This document shows positions 44,993 to 54,188 of a DNA stretch of 64,000 nucleotides, piece after piece. The notes under the pieces were generated by a model that had not been told where the DNA came from, searched no databases, and saw only the letters and a list, made by a program, of their open reading frames with translations. How positions within the stretch are numbered: position 1 is the first letter of the stretch; each line of letters begins with the position of its first letter. Position numbers and translations under genes: made by a program. Source of the DNA: Planctomycetota bacterium (GTDB lineage Bacteria; Planctomycetota; Phycisphaerae; Phycisphaerales; Phycisphaeraceae); the NCBI GenBank assembly GCA_021413865.1, contig JAIOPN010000052.1:1-64000 (forward strand), in the 5' to 3' direction.

Positions 44993-47497
44993 ATGAAGGA
45001 CTACCACCCCCTCAACCTCACCAGGGTCTGCAACGTCAACGCCTCGTTCATCGGTTTCGGTGAGCCGCCGGTCGGCAGGCAGATATTCCATGGCCTGCCG
45101 TTCCAGATCGGTTCCGCCAAGCCCGAGCCCAAGCGCAAGTGCCTGATCGGTTTCCTGGGCGAGGGCGGTGCGACAACGCCGGTGACCATCCCCATCAACG
45201 CCGCGCCGCGCTGCATCCTCTTCGCCCACACGCTGCTGGAAACACGGATCCCCAAGGGCGAGCCGATCGGGCGCGTCGTCGCCAACTACACCATCCGCTT
45301 CGCCGACGGCGACGAGATGGATGTCCCGGTGCGCGAGCGGTTCGAGGTGGCCTCCGTGCCGATGATGTGGGGCCAGTTCCCGTTCCTGGCGGTGGCGGAC
45401 AAGAAGGACGGCCTGATCGGGCGTTACTCGGGCCAATGGTCCAGCGCGGGGCAGCGGCTGACCGAGGTGCATCAGCAGTGGCCGTGGGCGTACTGGCTCT
45501 GGTCGTGGGAAAACCCCCGGCCGGGCGTGAAGATCACGTCGGTGACCGTCGAGCCGACGGACCGCAAGTTCGCCGTCGCGGGGGTCACGCTGGGCTTCGT
45601 GGATGAATACCCCTTCTCCACGGCGGCGCGCGAGGACGTGAAGATCACGCTCAACAAGAAGGACGACGCGGAGAAGCCCTACGAGCTGGACGTCGAGATC
45701 GACCGGGGCGTGGCGACCTACGCCTTCGCCCTGCCCGCCGCCGCGGCCAAGCAATACCTCGCCGACACGCACAAGGGCTGGGGCGACGCGCAGAACAACA
45801 AGTCCACCCCCGCCTACGCCCGCATCGCCGGCACCCCTTCCGCCACCGTCACCGTGAAGCACAAGGGCAAGCCCATCGGCAAGCTGCGCTGGGGCGACCT
45901 CAAAAAGAAACGCAAGGTGAAAACCCCGCGCGTCACGATGGAGATCATCGACACCGGCAAGAACTGGGTGCACACCACCGTCGTCGATGACGAGACCGGC
46001 AAGCCCGTCCACTGCCGCGTGCACTTCCGCTCGGCGCAGGGCGTCCCCTACCAGCCGCACGGCCACCACGACCACGTCTATTCCAATCTCGGATCATGGC
46101 ACGTGGACATCGGCGGCGACCTGCGACTCGGGCAGGCGACCTACGCCTACATCGACGGCAAGTGCCAGGGCTGGCTCCCGCGCGGCGGGGTCATCGCCGA
46201 CGTGGCGCGCGGGTACGAGTACGAGCCGCTGCGGCAGATGATCGAGATCAAGCCCGGCCAGCGCGAGGTGACGCTCCGCCTCAAGCGCTGGGTCAACATG
46301 AACGCCCAGCGCTGGTTCAGCGGCGACACGCACGTCCACTTCCTGGGCGAGCGCGGCGCCCACCGCGAGGCCGGCGGCGAGGACCTCAACGTCGTCAACC
46401 TCCTCGCCTCCCAGTGGGGCCACCTCTTCACCAATACCGAGGACTTCATCGGCCGCCCCACCGCGAGCGACGACGGCAAGACCATCGTCTATTGCACGCA
46501 GGAAAACCGGCAGCACCTGCTGGGCCACATCACGCTGCTCGGGCTGAAGGAACCCGTCTCCCCCTGGTGCACCGACGGCCCGGCGGAGGCGGAGATCGGC
46601 GGCAACCTCGAGACCACTCTTTCGCACTGGGCGGACGCCTGCCACGCCCAGGGCGGCACCGTCGTCATCCCCCACCTGCCCACGCCCAACGCCGAGCCCG
46701 CCGCGCTCATCGCCACCGGCCGCGCCGATGCCGTCGAGATGCTCGTCCACAGCGAGTACTGCCACCTGGAGTACTACCGCTACCTCAACTGCGGCTACAA
46801 GCTCCCGCTGGTCGGCGGGACCGACAAGATGGACTCCGCCGTCCCCGTCGGGCTCTGCCGCACCTACGTCTATGTCCCGCCCGAGGAGGAGTTCAACTAC
46901 GACAACTGGTGCAAGAACATGCGCCTGGGCCGGACGTTCCTCTCCTCCGGCCCGATCATCCGCATGACGGTGGACGGCCACCCGATCGGCGATGAATACC
47001 AACTCCCCGGCGACGGCGGCACGGTGGAGATCCAAGCCGTCGCCGAGTCCATCTTCCCGATCCACACGCTGCAGATCGTGCAGGCGGGCAAGATCGTCGC
47101 CTCCACCGACGACGCGAGCGGCGCCCGCACGCTGCGGCTCAAGGCGACGGTCAAGGTGGACCGCCACACCTGGTTCGCCGCGCGCTGTGCGGGGCCTAAG
47201 TATGAAGCGGTCACGCACCACGACTCCTGGGGCCGGGGCATCTTCGCCCACACCTCGCCGGTGTACGTCGCCGTCGGTGGCCCGTGGCACATGTTCGACC
47301 TGGCGACCGCCAACTACATGCTCACCCTCATCGACGGCAGCGTGCAGCACATCCGCAAGAACGCCCGCCGTGAAGATGAAGAGAACGTCACCCACCACCA
47401 CACCTGGCGCGACCACCAGGAGTTCCTCGAAAGCCCCTTCCGCCAGGCGAGCGATGCGCTGCACAAGCGCATGCACCAGATGGGGATCCCGCACTGA
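44993..47497 (+). CDS. CehA/McbA-type (PHP-like) metallohydrolase
   Basis: An 834-residue protein. The C-terminal half has a PHP-like metal site: WFSGDTHVHF (H-x-H), then PHLPTP, SEYCHLEYY and VGGTDKM, as in CehA/McbA family hydrolases. The first ~450 residues are beta-rich domains of unknown role. No signal peptide is seen. The ATG at 44993 is preferred over the one at 44984 because GGGAG is correctly spaced to the former. The family includes carbaryl and microcin-related hydrolases, but substrates vary widely. Confidence 0.75.
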   Translation: MKDYHPLNLTRVCNVNASFIGFGEPPVGRQIFHGLPFQIGSAKPEPKRKCLIGFLGEGGATTPVTIPINAAPRCILFAHTLLETRIPKGEPIGRVVANYTIRFADGDEMDVPVRERFEVASVPMMWGQFPFLAVADKKDGLIGRYSGQWSSAGQRLTEVHQQWPWAYWLWSWENPRPGVKITSVTVEPTDRKFAVAGVTLGFVDEYPFSTAAREDVKITLNKKDDAEKPYELDVEIDRGVATYAFALPAAAAKQYLADTHKGWGDAQNNKSTPAYARIAGTPSATVTVKHKGKPIGKLRWGDLKKKRKVKTPRVTMEIIDTGKNWVHTTVVDDETGKPVHCRVHFRSAQGVPYQPHGHHDHVYSNLGSWHVDIGGDLRLGQATYAYIDGKCQGWLPRGGVIADVARGYEYEPLRQMIEIKPGQREVTLRLKRWVNMNAQRWFSGDTHVHFLGERGAHREAGGEDLNVVNLLASQWGHLFTNTEDFIGRPTASDDGKTIVYCTQENRQHLLGHITLLGLKEPVSPWCTDGPAEAEIGGNLETTLSHWADACHAQGGTVVIPHLPTPNAEPAALIATGRADAVEMLVHSEYCHLEYYRYLNCGYKLPLVGGTDKMDSAVPVGLCRTYVYVPPEEEFNYDNWCKNMRLGRTFLSSGPIIRMTVDGHPIGDEYQLPGDGGTVEIQAVAESIFPIHTLQIVQAGKIVASTDDASGARTLRLKATVKVDRHTWFAARCAGPKYEAVTHHDSWGRGIFAHTSPVYVAVGGPWHMFDLATANYMLTLIDGSVQHIRKNARREDEENVTHHHTWRDHQEFLESPFRQASDALHKRMHQMGIPH

Positions 47498-47555
47498 GGC
47501 GGTTCTGCTCACGCAAGGCACGGCCGCTTGAGCGGCCGGGGTCTTCTCCGGTTGT

Positions 47556-48122
47556 TCACCCGCCCACGACAAAGCCAAGGGTCAGCAACCCGGCACAAAC
47601 GATCAAACAGGCATACGCCACGCGACGGTTGACCTCGCCCTTCGCCGCACCGAACCCGAAGTGTGAACCCTGACGGTGCCACAACCACAAACCCGCCGGC
47701 GCGGTGAGCAGGCCGAACAACCAGAGCTGCCACACCGCCGAGCCGTGCCGCAACATCTCGCCGCAATCGCCCACCCGGTCGAACGATCCGAATGCTATAT
47801 AGAGCCCGTTCACCAGCAGGCAGAAGCCCGCGAAAAACCGCAACACGAAAGCGCCCGGCAGCCGCACCGCGGCGGCGACGGCCCAAATCAACAGCGGCGC
47901 CGCAGCGCCCACCACCGGCCCGGCCCACGCGACCACCAACGGCCGTGTATTGTCCGCCACCTCCGTCCGCGAAAACTTGAGCGGGTTCAACACCACCCAC
48001 TCCACCCGCGCCCCCGTCGCCCACGCCCCGAGGCAGTGCCCGGATTCATGAACCGCCTGCATGCCGAGCCAGGAGGCGAGGAGGGCGGAGAAGATGAGGA
48101 GGGTTTGATGCAGACGGTTCAT
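47556..48122 (-). CDS. M50-like membrane zinc metallopeptidase
   Basis: A 188-residue protein with several membrane helices. The zinc motif is HESGH (residues about 25-29, VHESGHCLGAWATG), and a GDCGEML near residue 120 could supply the third ligand seen as DG in site-2 proteases. It is short, lacks a PDZ domain, and may be a minimal M50 peptidase. The ATG 48122 is used; the GTG one codon before is equally possible. Confidence 0.65.
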   Translation of the reverse strand: MNRLHQTLLIFSALLASWLGMQAVHESGHCLGAWATGARVEWVVLNPLKFSRTEVADNTRPLVVAWAGPVVGAAAPLLIWAVAAAVRLPGAFVLRFFAGFCLLVNGLYIAFGSFDRVGDCGEMLRHGSAVWQLWLFGLLTAPAGLWLWHRQGSHFGFGAAKGEVNRRVAYACLIVCAGLLTLGFVVGG

Positions 48123-48155
48123 CACGCGCTGTGATAGTGAAAATACGAGGGATTC

Positions 48156-48764
48156 CTAGACGACATCCAAAGCAGCCTGTTGGCAGATCGCCACCGCCTC
48201 TTTGCAGAGCAGATTTCTTTGCGGCAACTGATCCAGCGGCACCCAAGCATATGGCATCCAGACAAAGCGATAAGGAGAGATTACCGGCTGAGATTCAGGA
48301 TCAGATAGGATAGATTTTTTATTGCTGGATAATAAAAAGAAATGAAACGTGAATGGCGAGTGCCTTGGAATAAAAATAGATCCGACTTTTCGTTGAATCG
48401 CCAATGATATTTGATCCGCCTCGAGGTCTACGCGTAGCTGTGTAGCGAGTTCGTGCGCCGCATCGCGTATGCCGACAAGAGCGCCACGCAGACATGCCGC
48501 TTCCGGACTCTCGTCCGGTTCGATCGATTCAAAAGGCAACACGTAGTCAGTTCCACGATCCGGATCGCGTAAAAATAGAATTGCACCATCTTGGATTAAG
48601 ATGGCCAGTGATATATCCAGAGTTGGAATATCGGGGAGTGCCATAGTGGATTGAATCATCCTAGCAATAGCCATTATTCTAAGACGGCGAGACGACCACG
48701 GGAATATTCCATCGATGACTGGCAGAGCCAAGATCATCATCATCCCTTTGCACGCCACCCGCAA
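48156..48764 (-). CDS. Possible Nudix-like hypothetical protein; A+T-richer than neighbours
   Basis: The open frame gives up to 202 residues; the real start may be the ATG at 48642-48644 (MALPDIPTL, 162 residues), with no clear ribosome-binding site at any option. From there ISLAILIQDGAILFLRDP, then VLPFESIEPDESPEAACLRG and a helical run resemble a Nudix core, but the Nudix box is degenerate, so catalysis is doubtful. The segment about 48290-48680 is clearly richer in A and T than its surroundings, suggesting recent acquisition. Confidence 0.45.
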   Translation of the reverse strand: MRVACKGMMMILALPVIDGIFPWSSRRLRIMAIARMIQSTMALPDIPTLDISLAILIQDGAILFLRDPDRGTDYVLPFESIEPDESPEAACLRGALVGIRDAAHELATQLRVDLEADQISLAIQRKVGSIFIPRHSPFTFHFFLLSSNKKSILSDPESQPVISPYRFVWMPYAWVPLDQLPQRNLLCKEAVAICQQAALDVV

Positions 48765-48770
48765 CGCCCG

Positions 48771-49049
48771 TCATCCCCCCTTCCGCCGATCGGTGATCAA
48801 CCGCATCGGCTCGCCGAGCACGCTGACCCGGCCGGAATAAACGCATTTCCCCCCGTCGATCTCGTAGATGTACAGCATGCCGTCGCGGGTGTCGAAGAAG
48901 CCGGTCTGGCCGTTGGGGTAGGCGATGGCCTGGACCCGCGCGAAGAGCAGCGGCGGCGGCTGGTCGGCGTGCGAAGAAGAGTGCGACCAGGCCAACACAA
49001 CAAGAAGGACGACGGCGGCAAGGGGCAACGCGCGGTGCAGGTGGTTCAT
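48771..49049 (-). CDS. Small exported hypothetical protein, 92 aa
   Basis: The 92-residue protein starts with a signal peptide (LPLAAVVLLVVLAWSHSSSHA). The mature part has ARVQAIAYPNGQTGFFDTRD and LYIYEIDGGKCVYSGRV, a beta-strand pattern perhaps forming a small propeller-like or beta-sheet domain. Function unknown. Confidence 0.6.
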   Translation of the reverse strand: MNHLHRALPLAAVVLLVVLAWSHSSSHADQPPPLLFARVQAIAYPNGQTGFFDTRDGMLYIYEIDGGKCVYSGRVSVLGEPMRLITDRRKGG

Positions 49050-49110
49050 GGGTGCGGCTCCGAAATATGAAAAGAAGGTCTTACTTCAACGGTGGAGGGC
49101 GTGCAGATGG

Positions 49111-49611
49111 TCATATGGATGGCCGGGTGGTCGGTGTCACGAGTGAGCGGAGCAATTCGTTACAAATGTGGCCAATCGTTTCGGCTGGTCCGTTCACGGC
49201 TTCCCAAATCCACGTCGGATCGTCCGCATGTTTCCTGAGCGCCGGCTCGGCGGCCCCGCCTCGAGATTGGAGTTCTCGGCGAATCTCATCATTGGCCATG
49301 TAGTTGTAATAATATTCGTATCCGCCGTAGCGATTTATATTACTGTCCGGGATAAATGATCCTATCAATTCCTCCGGCGATTTTGCTCTCAGTGTCTTCT
49401 TCAAAGCTTCAATATCGCGCAGAGCCTCTGTGAGTCCCTCGTCGCTTGCGTTCGTCTTGACTCCGGAGTGACCGCTCCGATCTGGCCCGGGAGCCGTCGC
49501 CGAGATGCCATGAACTTCCTGGCTCGGGGACTTGCCGCAGCCGACGCAGAGTGAACCCAGGATGGCGATGGATGTGAGAGCGAACGGGGTAAACCATCGC
49601 TTGTGCCGCAT
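49111..49611 (-). CDS. Putative lipoprotein, 166 aa
   Basis: The predicted protein has a basic start, a hydrophobic helix and a lipobox LCVGC (cysteine near residue 25). A Ser/Gly-rich linker and a helical charged part follow (EALRDIEALKKTLRAKSPEE), with a tyrosine-rich GGYEYYYNYM. The ATG at 49609-49611 directly precedes the signal. No family recognised. Confidence 0.55.
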   Translation of the reverse strand: MRHKRWFTPFALTSIAILGSLCVGCGKSPSQEVHGISATAPGPDRSGHSGVKTNASDEGLTEALRDIEALKKTLRAKSPEELIGSFIPDSNINRYGGYEYYYNYMANDEIRRELQSRGGAAEPALRKHADDPTWIWEAVNGPAETIGHICNELLRSLVTPTTRPSI

Positions 49612-49633
49612 CGAGGCGATTATACCTCGCGAG

Positions 49634-49664
49634 AAAAAAAGCCCAGGCATGGCCATGCCTGGGC
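49634..49664 (-). terminator. Rho-independent terminator after the CARDB gene
   Basis: A perfect 24-bp palindrome (49641-49664), two 12-base halves with no spacer, is followed on the minus strand by seven T residues (49634-49640). It lies just past the stop of the CARDB-repeat gene and stops transcription coming from the right. Confidence 0.85.
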
Positions 49665-49695
49665 TTTGGTGTTAGAGCGGGAAATTGTTCCGCCA

Positions 49696-51291
49696 TCAGA
49701 CGAGTTGGAACGTGCCCTCGCGGGTGTCGCCGGGGCCGCCGCTGAAGACCACGGTGACCTTGCCGGTGCCGAGGCTCTTCTGGGCGAGGTTCATGGTGCG
49801 TCCGTCGGCGTGGGCCGGCCTCGTGCCCTTGAAGGTGCAGATCAGGTTGAGGGTGGCAAACGCGGCGTCGTTGCTGGTGAGGATGAAGGAGCCGATCTTG
49901 TTGCCGGGGCTGGCGATGACAAAGACGCTGATGCAGGTGTAGCTGTACTGGCCGGTGTGGCCCTTGTTGTCGGCCCAGTTGCCGCTCTCGACGGTTGTGC
50001 CGCCGTACTGGTTCGAGCCGTCGGAGAAACCGGTCTGGGTAAAGGTGATCGCGTCACCCAGCGGGGTCATGAACCGGGGCGCCTCGGTGACGGTGACGCT
50101 GCCGGCGGTGTGGGTGTCGTTGGCACTGTTGGTGTCGGTGATGCCGGTGACGGGGGTCATGCGGGCGACGATCTGGTAAACGGTGTCGTCGCCGACCAGG
50201 GGGGCGGCGAGGTTGACGGCGTAGGCCTTGGAAGCGCCGGGCTTGAGCGAGACGTTGGTGGGATTGGCCTGGCCGATCAAGATGGCGTTGCCGTCGATGG
50301 TGCCGTTGGTGGTGGCGAAGAACTCGATGTTGACCGTGCCGGCGGCGGGGACGTTGCCGTTGTTCACGAGGGTGACGGAGCCCTTGCCGCTGGTGTTGCC
50401 GACGGTCGAGCCGCCGAAGGTGGTGGAGGCGGCGGTCATGTTCAGATCGACGAACGCCTCGGCGACTGTGATCGCCGCGGGGACGTCCGCGATGGTGGTG
50501 TTGTTCGTCTCGTCGGTTTCGGCCAGGGCGTTGCCGTCGTCGATCACGGTGACGAGCTTGTAGCCGCCGATCGGCTGGCCGGCGCCCAGCGCGATCTTGA
50601 CCACGACGTTCTTGGTTGCGCCGCCCTTGAGGTTGTTGATGACGATGGCCTTGGCGTCGGCGGGGCTGACGAGCACGTCGGTCGAGTCGTCCAGGGCGTC
50701 AGCCGGGCGGAGGTAAACCTTGACGTTGACGCTCTGCTTCTTGCCGAGCTGGGCCGTGCCCACGTTGCTCAACAGAACCTTGGCGGTGCCCTTGACGGCG
50801 ACGCCCGAGACGACGGCCGTGGGGAACTTCACCTCGCCGAACGTCGCGTGCAGGTCGTAGTCCGGCTGGGTGACGGTGATCTCTTCGCTCACGACGGTGT
50901 TGTTGGTCTCGTCGGCCTCGGCGAAGGTGCCGCCGGCGTCGAGCAGCGCGATGATGCGGCCCGTGCCCGCCACGAGGTTGGTCGGCAGCGTGACCTTGAA
51001 GGTCTTGGGCGCGGTGGCGCCGGGCGCGATCTTGCCCGAGAGCTTGCCGCTGCCGATCGGGATATCGTCGTCGCTCTTCTGGTCGTCGGCGGAGAAGAAG
51101 AAGTCCACGCGTGCGGTGCCCTTGGCGGCCTCGAGCGTGGGGTTGTTGACGTTGATGACCAGGGACTGGGTCGAGCCCGAGGGGATGCTGGCGGAGACCA
51201 GCGTGGCGAAGGCGCCGGTGAGGTCCGCGGCCAGGAGCGCGCGGGGCTCGAGGGGTTCCAAGGCGACGAAGGGGCGGGCGGTGGGGCGCAT
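49696..51291 (-). CDS. CARDB-repeat surface or secreted protein with LEPR N-terminus
   Basis: The 531-residue protein begins MRPTARPFVALEPLEPRALL; the LEPR motif is typical of planctomycete cell-surface and secreted proteins. Three CARDB-like beta-sandwich repeats follow (about 22-140, 145-270, 280-390), each ending with a DETNNT or TNSANDT type motif. The C-terminal ~130 residues form a further beta domain, with two cysteines (YTCIS, LICTF). A terminator follows at 49634-49664. Likely an adhesin-like or wall protein. Confidence 0.75.
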   Translation of the reverse strand: MRPTARPFVALEPLEPRALLAADLTGAFATLVSASIPSGSTQSLVINVNNPTLEAAKGTARVDFFFSADDQKSDDDIPIGSGKLSGKIAPGATAPKTFKVTLPTNLVAGTGRIIALLDAGGTFAEADETNNTVVSEEITVTQPDYDLHATFGEVKFPTAVVSGVAVKGTAKVLLSNVGTAQLGKKQSVNVKVYLRPADALDDSTDVLVSPADAKAIVINNLKGGATKNVVVKIALGAGQPIGGYKLVTVIDDGNALAETDETNNTTIADVPAAITVAEAFVDLNMTAASTTFGGSTVGNTSGKGSVTLVNNGNVPAAGTVNIEFFATTNGTIDGNAILIGQANPTNVSLKPGASKAYAVNLAAPLVGDDTVYQIVARMTPVTGITDTNSANDTHTAGSVTVTEAPRFMTPLGDAITFTQTGFSDGSNQYGGTTVESGNWADNKGHTGQYSYTCISVFVIASPGNKIGSFILTSNDAAFATLNLICTFKGTRPAHADGRTMNLAQKSLGTGKVTVVFSGGPGDTREGTFQLV

Positions 51292-51446
51292 CTTTCTCTC
51301 TCCTCTAGTGGATTCGGCGGGCGGTGCGTGGGGCGTAAGTGGCTTGGATTAGCCGGGTTACGCCGTTCAAAATGCGTGGGAAAGATAGCACACGCAGGCT
51401 GATAGAGCAAGGGATGGGCGGGCATAATTCAACACCGCGCGGATGC

Positions 51447-51755
51447 TCAGGAGTGCGCCGGTTCAACACTCAGCTTGAGACCGACAGCCTTCATCACGCC
51501 CACCAGCGTGGAGAGCCGCGGGTTGCCATGAGCAGAAAGAGCACGATAAAGGCTCTCGCGTTCGATCCCCGCCGCTTTGGCGACCTTGGCGATGCCGCCA
51601 CGCGCCTCGGCGATCTGGCGGAGGGCGAGCAGGAGCACGCGCGGCTCCTGCGTGTCTTCCAGCGCCGCCTTGAGATACTCGACGGCGAACCCGATGTCTC
51701 CACGCAATTCACGGGCAATTGCCTCGTCGTTGGAGATGCTGGCCTTGTGTTTCAT
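51447..51755 (-). CDS. HigA-like antitoxin
   Basis: The 102-residue protein has a helix-turn-helix (GGIAKVAKAAGIERESLYRAL) near residues 53-75 and the C-terminal LVGVMKAVGLKLSVEP of the addiction-module antidote family. It overlaps the toxin gene by 4 bases; toxin first, antitoxin second is the HigBA order. It should repress its own promoter by binding the 18-bp palindrome at 52090-52107. Confidence 0.88.
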   Translation of the reverse strand: MKHKASISNDEAIARELRGDIGFAVEYLKAALEDTQEPRVLLLALRQIAEARGGIAKVAKAAGIERESLYRALSAHGNPRLSTLVGVMKAVGLKLSVEPAHS

Positions 51756-52078
51756 GGTTTACCCGTCCTTCGCTTGTAATCGTTCCAGTATTCAATCGCC
51801 CGCTCGATGTCGGCGGCCTGCTTGCGTTTGTCGCCCCCGCACAGGAGCAGTACGCACGACCGGCCCGACATCGCGTAATACACCCGGTAGCCCGGCCCCC
51901 AATCGATCCTCAATTCCCACACCCCCTCCCGTAGGGGCTTGCAATCGCCGAAACTGCCGGCGGCCAGTCGCAAAAACCGGACGGCAATCCGCGCACGCGC
52001 CTGCTTGTCCCCCAGCCCGGACAACCACTCGGTCACAACCTCGTGACCGGACGCGGTCACATACCGGAATACTTCCAT
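51752..52078 (-). CDS. RelE/ParE-superfamily toxin (HigB-like)
   Basis: The 108-residue protein matches the addiction-module killer family: WLSGLGDKQARARIAVRF, GDCKPLREGVWELRIDWGPG, YRVYYAMSG and LLLCGGDKRKQAADIERA. Toxins of this type usually cut mRNA on the ribosome. It is the first gene of the pair; its ATG (52076-52078) lies 11 bases downstream of the operator palindrome. Confidence 0.88.
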   Translation of the reverse strand: MEVFRYVTASGHEVVTEWLSGLGDKQARARIAVRFLRLAAGSFGDCKPLREGVWELRIDWGPGYRVYYAMSGRSCVLLLCGGDKRKQAADIERAIEYWNDYKRRTGKP

Positions 52079-52089
52079 AATCGGCGTAT

Positions 52090-52107
52090 TGTAATCTATA
52101 GATTACA
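52090..52107. promoter_or_regulatory. Perfect 18-bp palindrome, probable operator of the toxin-antitoxin pair
   Basis: TGTAATCTATAGATTACA is its own reverse complement. It begins 12 bases upstream of the toxin start and overlaps the likely promoter region. Antitoxin-bound palindromes in this position are the rule in HigBA systems. Confidence 0.8.
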
Positions 52108-52168
52108 CCAAGACAAGGCCTCTCTTGCGGTAAATCGCTGTGAGCCACCCCCGCGATATACTCCGCCC

Positions 52169-53185
52169 ATGCCCTTTCAAACCCATGCCGCTGTATTTGA
52201 GGCACCCAGTCAGGTCGTCGTCCGCCCGGTCGAGGTCCCCGACCCCACGAGTGGGGACGTGGTGATCGACACGATCACGTCATGGATCAGCCCGGGGACG
52301 GAGCTCTCGACCCTGCGCGGGGACCGCATCCACGGCGACACCTCCGCCAGCCCAACGACGCCCTACTCCTTCCCACGCGTCGGCGGCTATCAGAAGATCG
52401 GGCGCGTCGTCTCCGTCGGGAGCGACGTCACCTCCGTCAAGGCCGGGCAGGTCGTCTTCGCGACGATCAGCAAGGTCAGCGGGATGTTCGACCAGTGGGC
52501 GGGGCACGTGAAGCGCGGGGTCTACCCGGAGGCGCAGGTCTATCCGCTGCCGGCCGGGACCGACCCGGAACCATTCAGCGGCGCGGTGCTGACACAGGTG
52601 GGGTTCAACGCGGGTAGCCGGGCGCCGGTCGAGCCGGGGGAGTTGGCCGTCGTGCTGGGTGACGGGCTGGTTGGGCTCTGGACGGCGCAGACGCTGCAGC
52701 ACCGGGGCGCGAAGGTCTGGATCGTCGGCCGGCACGAAGACCGGCTGGCGAAATTCAAACCCCGCGCGGGGAGCGGCGACCGCGCGATCCTGCAGGAGCG
52801 CGGGCAGTCGGTCGAGGGATTGAAGAAGGAATTGAAGGAGCCGATCGCGGTGCTGGTGGAGACGGTGAGCTCGCTCAAACCGTTCACCGAGCTGGTGCAG
52901 CAGATGAAGCACAACGGCCACCTGGTCTGCACGGCGTTCTACGGCCTGGACGACGCGATCCACATCCCCGACATCCGCTGCCGGGAACTCTCGGTGCACA
53001 CGCCCGCCGGCTGGTCGCGCGACCGGCTCGAAAAGACCATCGCGCTGCTGGGCGCGGGGAAGCTCGACGCCGCGTCGATGGTCACGCACCGCTTGCCCTA
53101 CACCGAGGCCGCCCGTGCGTACCGCATGCTGAGCAACCACGAAGACCACGCCCTGGGAGTGCTGCTGCAATGGCCAAACGACTGA
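52169..53185 (+). CDS. MDR-family (zinc-less?) alcohol dehydrogenase-like protein
   Basis: A 338-residue medium-chain dehydrogenase/reductase: GroES-like N-terminal fold (GDVVIDTITSWISPGTEL), then YQKIGRVVSVGSDVTSVKAG, and a Rossmann part with VVLGDGLVGLWTAQTLQHRG. The usual catalytic zinc ligands (C/GHE) are not evident. It overlaps the next MDR gene by 16 bases, so the two may form a heteromeric or sequential pair. Substrate unknown. Confidence 0.78.
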   Translation: MPFQTHAAVFEAPSQVVVRPVEVPDPTSGDVVIDTITSWISPGTELSTLRGDRIHGDTSASPTTPYSFPRVGGYQKIGRVVSVGSDVTSVKAGQVVFATISKVSGMFDQWAGHVKRGVYPEAQVYPLPAGTDPEPFSGAVLTQVGFNAGSRAPVEPGELAVVLGDGLVGLWTAQTLQHRGAKVWIVGRHEDRLAKFKPRAGSGDRAILQERGQSVEGLKKELKEPIAVLVETVSSLKPFTELVQQMKHNGHLVCTAFYGLDDAIHIPDIRCRELSVHTPAGWSRDRLEKTIALLGAGKLDAASMVTHRLPYTEAARAYRMLSNHEDHALGVLLQWPND

Positions 53186-54153
53186 TGCAACTGACGCGGA
53201 TCGGCGCTTTCGAGATCGTCGAGCTGCCCATCGAGAAGCCCGGGCCGGGGCAGGTGATCCTCCGCGTCGAGGCGGTGACGACCTGCCCGCAGTGGGACAT
53301 GCACCTGTGGCGCGGCGAGCCGATGTTCCCGGGGATGGAGCTGAAGTACCCGTTCACGGCCGGCGCGCCGGGGCACGAGACGGTCGGCCGCGTGACCGAG
53401 GTCGGGCCGGGCGTAACGCAGTTCAAGGTCGGCCAGCGCGTCGCGGCGTGGCGGTCGATCGACATGGTCCGGCACGGAACGTACGGTACGCACGTGCTGC
53501 ACGACGAGGACAAGCTGCTGGCGATCCCCGAGACGGACGACTACACCGCCTGGGCGCCGCTGGAACTGGCGATGTGCGTGGCGACGACGGTCATGAGCCT
53601 GCGCGACCGCGGGTTCCTCCCCGCGAAGCGCGCGGGCGTGAGCGGCCTGGGCCCCGGCGGGCTGGTGGCGGTGCAGATGTTGAAGGCGCTGGGGGTGGAG
53701 GACGTGGTCGGGTTCGACACCGACGCGGGCCGGCGGAAGTTCGCCGAGCAGCACGGCTGGTGCCGGGCGCTGGACCCGGCGGCCAACCCGGACCTGGCAC
53801 GCGGCGGGCCCAACGCGATGGACGTGTCGATCGACTGCGTGGGCAGCGCGGCGGTGCTGGGCTTCCTGTCGGACCGGACGAAGCACGCGGTGGCGATCTT
53901 CGGCGTGCTGCGCGAGGACTTCGTTTACAAGCAGCGCTACTGGGCCGGGCCGGGCCTGACGCTGATGGGTTATCCCGGGCACCACCTCGAGGGCGGACAG
54001 TTCGCGCACAAGCTGGTCACGGAGAAAAAGCTCGACCTCAAGCCGCTCTCGACGCACCGCGTGCCGCTCAAGAATTACGATCAGGCGGTGCAACTGCTGC
54101 TCAAGCGAGAGGCGATCAAGGTCTGTTTGCTGTGCGGGGACGGAGATGTTTGA
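53170..54153 (+). CDS. MDR-family zinc-type dehydrogenase-like protein
   Basis: A 327-residue MDR protein. Unlike its upstream neighbour, it keeps zinc-type landmarks: a Cys near residue 39 (TTCPQWDM) and the GHE at about residue 68 (APGHETVGRV). The cofactor fold has VSGLGPGGLVAVQMLKALGV. Both genes are paralogous and co-translated. The reaction cannot be named from sequence alone. Confidence 0.78.
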   Translation: MAKRLMQLTRIGAFEIVELPIEKPGPGQVILRVEAVTTCPQWDMHLWRGEPMFPGMELKYPFTAGAPGHETVGRVTEVGPGVTQFKVGQRVAAWRSIDMVRHGTYGTHVLHDEDKLLAIPETDDYTAWAPLELAMCVATTVMSLRDRGFLPAKRAGVSGLGPGGLVAVQMLKALGVEDVVGFDTDAGRRKFAEQHGWCRALDPAANPDLARGGPNAMDVSIDCVGSAAVLGFLSDRTKHAVAIFGVLREDFVYKQRYWAGPGLTLMGYPGHHLEGGQFAHKLVTEKKLDLKPLSTHRVPLKNYDQAVQLLLKREAIKVCLLCGDGDV

Positions 54154-54188
54154 AACGGACGACGGCGGGGTTTTATTTGTAGAACCGC

